The position numbers and the translations under genes were made by a program. Positions 57,225 to 64,000 of a stretch of DNA of 64,000 nucleotides are shown here, in pieces. Origin of the DNA: Kappaphycus alvarezii (Eukaryota; Rhodophyta; Florideophyceae; Gigartinales; Solieriaceae); contig NADL03000758.1 of the NCBI GenBank assembly GCA_002205965.3, positions 868,001 through 932,000 on the forward strand. Direction: 5' to 3'. The notes below the pieces were generated by a model, which was given only the letters and a program-made list of their open reading frames with translations, was not told where the DNA came from and ran no database searches. The number at the start of each line of letters is the position of its first letter. Positions within the stretch are counted from its first letter, which is position 1.

Positions 57225-57614
57225 ATGGCAGCCTTTCTAGCCCGCGGCACAATTCTTTACTTCTCCACCATCAATCTAGGCACCGCAGCCCTCTTCGCCT
57301 ATGACAAAGCCCAAGCCAGACGCGGCGCTTGGCGCGTATCCGAATTTCATCTCTGCCAAACCGCCCTGCTCGGTGGTTGGCCTGCCGGCCTTGCAGCAAT
57401 GCATCTCTTCCGTCATAAGACACAGAAGACTTCGTTTCAGAAAAAGTACGTCTCGGCTCTTGCAACCAATGCCTCGCTTATGATTCCCGCTTTGGCTATT
57501 ATGGCCTGTAATACCGCATACCGCGTCCATTTTGCGCACGCAATGAGGCAAATTGGCTCGCGCTTCAATGGCAAGAGAGGAGGTGGAAGAAAACCTCCCA
57601 GGTATCGCAGATGA
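57225..57614 (+). CDS. DUF1294 membrane protein
   Basis: An intact 129-codon frame. The family hallmark appears in order: INLGTAALFAYDKAQARRGA (YDKxxA), WRVSEFHLCQTALLGGWPAG (RxxE-x-x-L...GGWPG) and LFRHKTQKTSFQKKY (RHKTxKxxF). Hydrophobic segments at about residues 12-26, 47-61 and 83-95 suggest a small integral membrane protein. The basic C-terminus (GKRGGGRKPPRYRR) is probably cytosolic. The family is best known from bacteria; function is unknown. Unlike its neighbours it shows no frame break. Length agrees with single-domain members. Confidence 0.82.
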   Translation: MAAFLARGTILYFSTINLGTAALFAYDKAQARRGAWRVSEFHLCQTALLGGWPAGLAAMHLFRHKTQKTSFQKKYVSALATNASLMIPALAIMACNTAYRVHFAHAMRQIGSRFNGKRGGGRKPPRYRR

Positions 57615-58261
57615 AATGAGAGCAGCAGTAGAAATGTGATACCGGAATGGCGATTCTCGTCTAAACTTTACTTTTTTTGCTCACCGATGCTCAACGAGAT
57701 GTCGCCCCGACAAACACAAGTATTGTCCCCAAACAGCGACCGAGATTCTGTATCGCCCAGAGCGTCCGAATGACGGGTCATTCCCGTCAAACTCGCACGC
57801 CAGCATCTCTACACAAAGCTGCCCCAAGCTGGCAGCACCTGGCACTTTGCTACGCAAGCCGCTGCGCGTAACCGACCTGGACCATCTGGTTACTTCCTAG
57901 CCCTATAGTCGGACTGCAGTGGACACCATAGAAATTATTTGCTGTAAATGAGTACCACCTCTTACACAACAAACTAGACCAACGGAAAGTGTCATTCACG
58001 CTGATGTTGCTCCCTCCGTTGTTTTACCAATGTGTAAAAGTTAGGAGATGTCTGGGAGAAGCACTAAAATTGCAATGCCCCTCAATCGCATCATTGTAAG
58101 TGGACCTCCTTGCTTCGCCCGACATGCCCAAGTCGAAATGCATGACCTGCTTAGCAACAGTATTCCCAGTGCCCTTCACTCAAATACTTCCCCACTTCTC
58201 GCAACCCTTTCCATACCGATACCGCACATCAACCTCTCGGCTGCCTTCCCCATGTACCTCT
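57615..58261. other. Spacer, no gene recognised
   Basis: Downstream of the DUF1294 gene and the 3' end of the GT14 gene (convergent). Frames 57677-57871 and 58048-58308 plus are not recognised; the second overlaps the GT14 gene as a shadow. Confidence 0.45.
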
Positions 58262-59398
58262 CTACGGCCCCCTCATCCACCTCCAGTTCCTTTCTGCGAT
58301 CCCACTGACCTTTGCATCCAAGAACCCCATCAAGTCGCTCTCTGTATCTCCAAACTTTCTTGCAAACAACGCCCCACTCTTGGCTATTCGGTCTCTCACC
58401 TCGTTCCCCTCGAACCCATCCAAAAAGGCAGGTCTTGGCCACTTTGTCCCCTCCATCCCCCACAATACAAACCTCATCCCATCCACCTTACGCTCTCTCC
58501 AAACTTCTTGTTCCGTGAAAGTAAAGTTCCGAAAAAACAGCTCATCTGCCGCCCTCGCGGTCGCCATTGCCATCAAAAGGCGTCTCGCCTCTGCTGACCC
58601 CACTGCGTACTCACAAAACGATCGATGTAAGACTACCCACCCTTCTGTCTTTACAATTCTCCTGTCTCCACGGGAAAGGTAGCATTCACCTCCAATCGAC
58701 CACCTCTCCACTGCACTCCCTGCCCCCCAACCATCCCACAAAGCTGTATCGACATGTATCCTCCCAATTCTCCTACCAAAAAACCAGTCCAGGTCTTTGT
58801 CGGCCTCTTGCCTTTGCAACATATTCACAGCTGCCTCCCTTACCCCATTCATCCCAAATAACCTCCTCATATTGGACGAGGACACCAGTGGATAATCCTG
58901 AGCGCTCAAATTCATGAAATAATCCCAGTCCCCACTTTTCTTTAGCAACAACCCAATTGCATTCAACGTATTAACCAGCATAGAAACACCGGCATAGCTG
59001 ACTGGTTCTGCATCCATGACCCAAACATTACCCGAACGCCCCATCATACCCTCTTGCAACAGTGCCTCCATCTGCTCTCGTCTGTCCTTGTCAATCTTCT
59101 TGTCAAAGTGAATAACATACACGTTGTTCTTGTGCCAGATAGAGCGCAACAAACGAGGGACTTGCAATAGCGATGCATTAGACACTTGAATGAAAAAAGC
59201 CAATTTGCATGACCATGTCCTCGAAACAAGCCACCATGGACAAAGACCGCCGATACGAGCAAAAACACACACGATAGCCCCGAATGCAGTGACCCACCAA
59301 GAAGAATATGCAGAACGCTGATGGGACCGAGCTCTTTGAAGATGGCGTGTCATATCCGCAGTATACGCCTTGCGGCGCAAAATGGATGAGTCATGCAT
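58262..59398 (-). CDS. GT14 glycosyltransferase (core-2/I-branching, xylosyltransferase-like)
   Basis: A complete, unbroken 378-codon frame. Residues about 33-54 (WWVTAFGAIVCVFARIGGLC) form a signal anchor, giving a type II Golgi topology. The catalytic domain starts SCKLAFFIQVSNASLLQVPR, then RSIWHKNNVYVIHFDKKIDK, a GT14 block, SYAGVSMLVNTLNAIGLLLK, and DWDYFMNLSAQDYPLVSSSN, the strongest family signature (N-L-S-x-x-D-Y/F-P). Later: FVLWGMEGTKWPRPAFLDGF with a conserved W. The family transfers xylose, GlcNAc or glucuronic acid in different eukaryotes, so donor and acceptor cannot be named. It may act on secreted polysaccharides or glycoproteins. Confidence 0.9.
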   Translation of the reverse strand: MHDSSILRRKAYTADMTRHLQRARSHQRSAYSSWWVTAFGAIVCVFARIGGLCPWWLVSRTWSCKLAFFIQVSNASLLQVPRLLRSIWHKNNVYVIHFDKKIDKDRREQMEALLQEGMMGRSGNVWVMDAEPVSYAGVSMLVNTLNAIGLLLKKSGDWDYFMNLSAQDYPLVSSSNMRRLFGMNGVREAAVNMLQRQEADKDLDWFFGRRIGRIHVDTALWDGWGAGSAVERWSIGGECYLSRGDRRIVKTEGWVVLHRSFCEYAVGSAEARRLLMAMATARAADELFFRNFTFTEQEVWRERKVDGMRFVLWGMEGTKWPRPAFLDGFEGNEVRDRIAKSGALFARKFGDTESDLMGFLDAKVSGIAERNWRWMRGP

Positions 59399-59631
59399 TC
59401 AAGCCCCGCTACACAAAGTCGAGTGCAGCAGTTCAATCGATTGAAGGCGACAAGCAAAGTGCTCGGAACCGGACGATGGACCATCCGGAACGAGACATGA
59501 CAAGATGGTACAGTAAGACCTGCGGTGGGAACATAGCACCATGAGCAGGCTCGGCGGTGAACAGCATTGGGTCGAAGATGAGATGGGCCCGACAAAATTA
59601 GCTCGGCAAGCGGGACCTTTCTGGCGGGGCA

Positions 59632-60582
59632 TCAGTAATTATATAAACAAACGATCTTGTTCAACGCCACCGCCCGCCGACATAACGGGCATGCCTCCTG
59701 CATAACCCCCCCACCGTCACGGTCCAGATGCAAGCAACAAAAAAGTAAACAAGAGTCAATGCGAAAAAGAAAACGAAAAAAGGTCAAGGTCAAATCAACA
59801 TCGCGTAAGGCGTACGATCCCATACAGACTCCAAAAGTGCCGCTCAACTCACATTCTCAACACACCACCCACATATGCACGCCCAACAAAATACATGACC
59901 ACAGGCAGTTACAGCGACATGGTTCATGGGACCCAAACACAAAATACAGGTACCTCTGCCGGTCCCCCTCCGATTGCTTTCATCGGAGCCACGTGAGGCA
60001 TATGCGCATATTCGAAGGGCGACACCAAGTGCCATAAAAGCTGCCAAACATTTGAGAGCGAGGCCTCCGCCCCCGGCTCCATAACCGACACGGGCGTATC
60101 TGACGCGCAATATCCTTTCCATGGCACCCTCCACACGCCATTCCAATAAAAGCTTGCCAAATGCAACTTGGCCAGACCTCTACCGTTGCTGGTGCGGCGT
60201 CCCATTGCGTGCCCAGAATTCTTCCTGCAAAGCGGATAGCGGTTACTACTTCTCGCTTTCGAATTCCACGTGCGATCGCTAATAGTGTCATGACGCCTAG
60301 GCCTGGAATGACGGTGCGGTTGAAAGTAGTCGTATTGGTAAAATGGCGGCGTATTCTTCACCGGCGGTGATGGGACTGGTTTCCATAGTGGAGCGAAGTA
60401 GTAGATTGTGCGTGTGAAATGGGGAGTATGCGTTCTGTGGTAGGGTGTGAAAGGGCTGCATTGGGGATGAGATGGAGTAGTGCGTCGCGAATGGTTGCTT
60501 GCAGCAGGGTGATATATTCTTCATCCTTGGTCCATGCTCGGATAATATCTGATGCATCGGCGAACGGGAGCAGGAGAGGCAT
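59632..60582 (-). CDS. PEX10: Peroxisome biogenesis factor 10 (RING E3 ligase), one intron
   Basis: A peroxisomal membrane RING protein that with PEX2 and PEX12 ubiquitinates the import receptor PEX5. Start at 60582: MPLLLPFADASDIIRAWTKD and EEYITLLQATIRDALLHL, the PEX10 N-terminal helix. Middle frames give MTLLAIARGIRKREVVTAIR and, after breaks, LAKLHLASFYWNGVWR (the K/H-L-A-x-F-Y block) and ERILRVRYARVGYG. The RING reads CILCLGP, CGHVFCWACICGWC, then after splicing CPLCRRAVALNKIVCLYNY: a full C3HC4 with the family's C-terminus. The intron splits the RING. Frame breaks near 60360, 60290 and 60150 look like indel errors. About 260-270 residues, short for the family (about 300-400), probably from N-terminal shortening. 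Confidence 0.85.
59698..59852 (-). other. PEX10: Spliceosomal intron in PEX10, phase 0
   Basis: The donor GTGAGT follows GAGAAT, and the acceptor TTATGCAG precedes GAGGCATGCCC. Removing the 155 bp joins WCVEN to EACPLC in frame, restoring the RING spacing. Reading through instead gives a stop two codons after the donor. Confidence 0.85.
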
Positions 60583-60963
60583 GGATAGAGGGTTGGAGGA
60601 CGAAATTAGGCTGGGTGGCCGACAGGTAATCGCGGGGCTTGACGTGAACGAAACGGTTGAGCAGGGACGGGGAGCGGGTCGATAATTTAGTACTGTACAG
60701 TACTTGACAGCACAGTTCAGCACAACACTTAATGTTTTTCTCAAGTGTCCCAAACGAAAATCGGTGCCAAGTTGCGGTTCGAATTGAATTGCTGTTTTAA
60801 GTTTTCCGGCATCTCTATCGTGCCAACCTCTCAATTTGCAAAGAAAAATCTTATCCCACAAGAGCTCATGCCTCATTCAAATACCCTCTCCGCCATCCAA
60901 TTTCAAACTACATTAGCAACCACAACAACAAACTAAAAGCCTATCCCATGTAGACTAACCAAA
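60583..60963. other. Spacer between PEX10 and argininosuccinate synthase
   Basis: Upstream of PEX10 and downstream of the next gene. Contains GTACTGTACAGTAC at 60690-60703. No coding signal; the minus frame continuing to 60876 is an upstream extension of the PEX10 frame with no conserved residues. Confidence 0.5.
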
Positions 60964-62278
60964 CTATTCCTCCCTCGCACTAGCATTGGTATTAATCACC
61001 GCGTCATACGTTCCGCTCAACTCCCTTGCCCTCTTACTAAAAGCGCTCAACCTCTCCGGCGGCGTGTTCATCAAAATTTCCCTATGTGCCCTCAACCGAA
61101 TCGAGTTGATCCGAATGAATCCACCAGCATCCCCCGGCGCATACCCCTCCACACTTTCCATACTTGCAATGTTTTCATCATACAAAGACGTCGACGACCT
61201 GGCCACAGCCATGGTCGTTCCTTTGTAACAAACACATCAACCCACCATCAATCAACTCTTGGCTCTTGGCGATGGCCGCCAATAAAAAGTCAGTCTCTGG
61301 AGCAAACCAGAAACCATTGTACACCAATTCTGAAAACTTTGGCGACAGCATATCCCTCAACCGCATCACTTCCCGATCCATCGCAATTCCTTCAATATCC
61401 AAGTGCGCACACCTCAGGATTGTAGCTGCCGGTGTTTCATAGACACCCCTCGACTTGATACCAACGAACCGATTTTCCACAATGTCCATCCGCCCAATCC
61501 CATGGCGTTTCGCAACCTCATTCAACCACATGTACAACTTGAGTGGGTCCGTCTCGCGATCCTCACTTCCTTTCATACCCACGGAAACCGGAATCCCATC
61601 CTTGAATTCAACCCTCACCACCTCCGGTTTGTCCGGCCAATCTGACATGTTGCAGTTTCAAGTACATCTCCTCCACAGGTGCAATCTTAGGGTCCTCCAG
61701 GTTACCACTTTCATAACTAATGTGCATCAGATTGTCGTCCATTGAGTACGGCGGCTTGTCTCCAGCCGGCATCTCAATCCCTTTCTCCCGTCCATACTCC
61801 AGCAAATCCGTCCTTCCTTTGAACTTGTCCAAAAATCGACTATCCCTCCACGGTGCAATCACTTGTATACTCGGAGCGATTGCATAGTACGTCAGCTCGA
61901 ACCTCACTTGATCATTACCCTTCCCAGTAGCACCATGCGAGACATACTGTGCGTTTTCACGCAGCGCGATTTCCACCTGCCTCCTAGCAATGCACGGTCG
62001 AGCAAGACTCGTCCCCAACAGGTACCGATTTTCATATATCGCGTTTGCTTGTACGGCAGGGAAAATAAAGTCCGTGACAAACTCCCTCTTCAGATCTTCG
62101 ACGTACACTTTGATGGCTCCCAGGCGAGTGGCCTTGGCACGAGCGGCCTCGAAATCATCATCCTGGCCCACATCGGCAATGTAACAAATCACATCGTAAC
62201 CTTCATCTTGAAGCCATTTGAGGATGATTGATGTATCAAGTCCTCCCGAGTAGCGAGAACGACTTTTCCTTTAGACAT
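60964..62278 (-). CDS. Argininosuccinate synthase
   Basis: Joins citrulline and aspartate using ATP in arginine synthesis. Start at 62278: MSKGKVVLA then, after one lost base, [20 protein letters not shown] (the ATP PP-loop SGGLDTS). The long frame 62192-61608 has [37 protein letters not shown] and [18 protein letters not shown] (citrulline/aspartate-binding [13 protein letters not shown]). A two-base loss near 61645 joins EEMYLK to [16 protein letters not shown] final double break near 61220 joins ELIDG to [18 protein letters not shown], then [20 protein letters not shown]. About 437 residues, slightly longer than the usual 400-410. All key motifs are kept, so the breaks are most likely sequence errors. 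Confidence 0.95.
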
Positions 62279-64000
62279 TTCGAATTAATCCAAGTACCCC
62301 AAAAGAGAAATGTGTGATCCAAATACAAACGATACAACCGGGCAACAACAAAGGGAATAGTTGATGGTAAGTTCGGCCGGGGTGCTAGCAGGCCTGCGAT
62401 GTGTTGTGCGCTACAACTTGGTGTAGTGACGAAAAGAGGAGGTCGGAAATAGACGTTGACGGGCTAACGGCCGGCTTTAAGTAGCTGCTGAACGGGTGAT
62501 CGTTGGTTCGTCGACAAGTGTGTTCGACGACGAGTACGCCGCGATGGCAGTCATGTGCTGGCAGATCTCGACGGTTGTTTTTACAGGGTTTTTCTCGGGC
62601 CACAGTGCCATACGTGATTCTCGAACGAATGGCTTTTAGAAAAAAAACCAAAATTATCAAAAGTAACTGTTTTTTGTCGTTCTTGAAAAAATGTGCAGTT
62701 CGGTCAAATGTTCAAGTACAGGGCGGAATTGATACGTGGCAGAGGTTTTCCACGTGCCCATGTCCTGTTGGCTTGGGCGTTGCAATTCTCTCCAAGATGT
62801 GTCTCACAGAGGTTTGCGCGATTTGGTGAAAGTTCAAAGTCACTTTTGAAATTAAAAATGCCATTCAGAGGCACATTACATACGCACTGTACTGTACTGT
62901 ACTGTACACAGTAATTGACATTGATCCTATGATTGCGCTCTGCCTACAGTATGCATACAAGCCGACGGTGTCCAGCCGCGGAAGGACACCAGGGCTATTT
63001 GTGGCTGCACATCAGCGAAGACTGCACCCCGCCGGCGTCTCCGATCAGTTTTAAACTGATCGAACCAATGGCCAGGAGATTGACATCATTCCTGAGGTCG
63101 AGCTGCAGCTATTCATCTAAACCTGGCCTTCAGTATGCCGCCTACGTAGGGTTGAAGGATTCACCTCTCCGTTTTGCTACTGCACAAACCGAGGCCAATT
63201 TCCTTACTTCCTGCTCAGTTTCTCAGCTCGCTTGGACCAAAGTGCTATAGCAGTTACCGCTAAATTTCCAAACAGGAAACGGGGGGTCTTTATTTAGATG
63301 TATGGATTGGCCAAACGTTCCAAATAACAAATTACCCAAATTTTGCTCAGTTATGCCATATGAAATTAAAAGATATCTTTTTCTCTCTGCTCGCTGAGCG
63401 AGTCTCGCACAGGTACCTACTTAAGAGGAAGAAGAAGAATGACGCTTTGTTGTTTGAAGACAAGTCCGCACTACACAGGACCTCTGGTTCTGCTAGACGG
63501 ACGACTCCGGCAATGGCTGAACCAATTGCCCACTCAAGCGAGTACCTACTTCAATATTTTAAATCAAGGTCACAGTTTTTCTCCCAGAAATTATTTGCTG
63601 TAAATGTAGTAGTATACGACGGGGGAGGAGGAATCGATTATCGGATGCACAACGTACTGTACAGTACTGTTACAGCTTACTGCGAAGACTGTAAAGCACG
63701 GATCAGGTTGCTTGTCACACGAACACTGATGCCTCTCTGGGCCTGGAGACCAGGCCAGGGGCACTTTATATAGACTAGCGAGGTACTGTAAAGTCACTAA
63801 TGTACTACCGAACTGTGCACTAAAATGCATCAAATGCAGTAATTGAATCGAATGCCGTAGTTGCATTTGACACGAATGCATTAATGCAGTAGTCCGATAA
63901 TGCAACTGTCACTGTACTAGACTGACAATACACGTGCACATGCCACGTACTAATTGAGCCGTAACATTCGTACCTTGTGCACTCCTCGCGTACAGTACAT
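62279..64000. other. No gene recognised
   Basis: Frames at 62503-62829, 62933-63250 and 63360-63773 (plus) have no recognisable family; the last has a run of KRKKK and a paired-cysteine segment (YCEDCKAR) but no domain. A CTGTACTGTACTGTACTGTAC run is at 62886-62906, and GTACTGTACAGTAC at 63653-63666. The left 60 bp form the upstream region of the argininosuccinate synthase gene. Confidence 0.4.
63823..63906. repeat. AATGC-rich irregular repeat
   Basis: Six AATGC units and one TGCATT in about 85 bp, with spacings of roughly 10-25 bp (AATGCATC, AATGCAGT, AATGCCGT, AATGCATT, AATGCAGT, AATGCAAC). It lies next to the ACTGTA-rich right end. Confidence 0.6.

Noticed and set aside
58048..58917. Plus-strand frames over the GT14 region
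   Set aside because: They are antisense shadows of an intact, well-conserved minus-strand gene.
1..64000. CRISPR arrays, operons, Shine-Dalgarno sites, bacterial riboswitches
   Set aside because: The window is eukaryotic; no regularly spaced repeats of CRISPR type were seen.

Overview
The window looks like nuclear DNA of a eukaryote with a compact, mostly intron-poor gene style and a heavy load of transposable elements. Conserved eukaryotic genes (class I histone deacetylase, peroxin 10 with a spliceosomal intron, GT14 glycosyltransferase, argininosuccinate synthase) exclude a bacterial source. Single-exon genes packed tail-to-tail, AT-leaning intergenic DNA and many copies of a GTACTGTACAGTAC palindrome would fit a florideophyte red alga. 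That placement is inference, not proof.

Layout. 1-29 kb is transposon-rich. It holds a copia element without protease and integrase (1-2.2 kb, minus), a degenerate Myb/SANT-like gene (4-5.3 kb), a PIF/Harbinger transposase remnant (5.9-6.8 kb), a second copia copy (8.6-11.2 kb, minus), possible hAT debris (13-13.8 kb), and two tail-to-tail copies of one large copia family: A (plus, 16.0-21.9 kb, no 3' LTR) and B (minus, 22.5-29.1 kb, both LTRs). A and B share an additional leader ORF that appears to encode two U1/matrin-type zinc fingers upstream of gag.

30-38 kb mixes genes and repeats: an aquaglyceroporin (minus), a solo LTR related to A/B, the 3' end of a non-LTR element with a restriction-like endonuclease domain, and a class I histone deacetylase (minus). 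39-48 kb is again transposons: a non-LTR element broken inside its reverse transcriptase, a Tc1/mariner transposase remnant, and a degraded LTR element with a possible nested insertion.

50-62.3 kb is gene-dense: a nucleotide-sugar 4,6-dehydratase (plus) converging on a SAM methyltransferase (minus), a type II membrane protein with two H-type lectin domains (plus), a proline-rich protein with KEN- and D-box-like degrons (minus), a Nudix hydrolase (minus), a DUF1294 membrane protein (plus), a GT14 glycosyltransferase (minus), PEX10 (minus, one intron) and argininosuccinate synthase (minus). The last 1.7 kb has no recognisable gene.

A caution applies to every gene call. At least seven conserved genes are broken by one- or two-base losses, many at homopolymers, while the protein signal continues in the next frame. 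This is best explained by uncorrected indel errors in the assembly, so I call these CDS spans across the frame changes. The retroelements also carry stop codons and substitutions and are called pseudogenes. Sugar-related functions recur on the right side (dehydratase, lectin-domain protein, GT14), but nothing proves a shared pathway.
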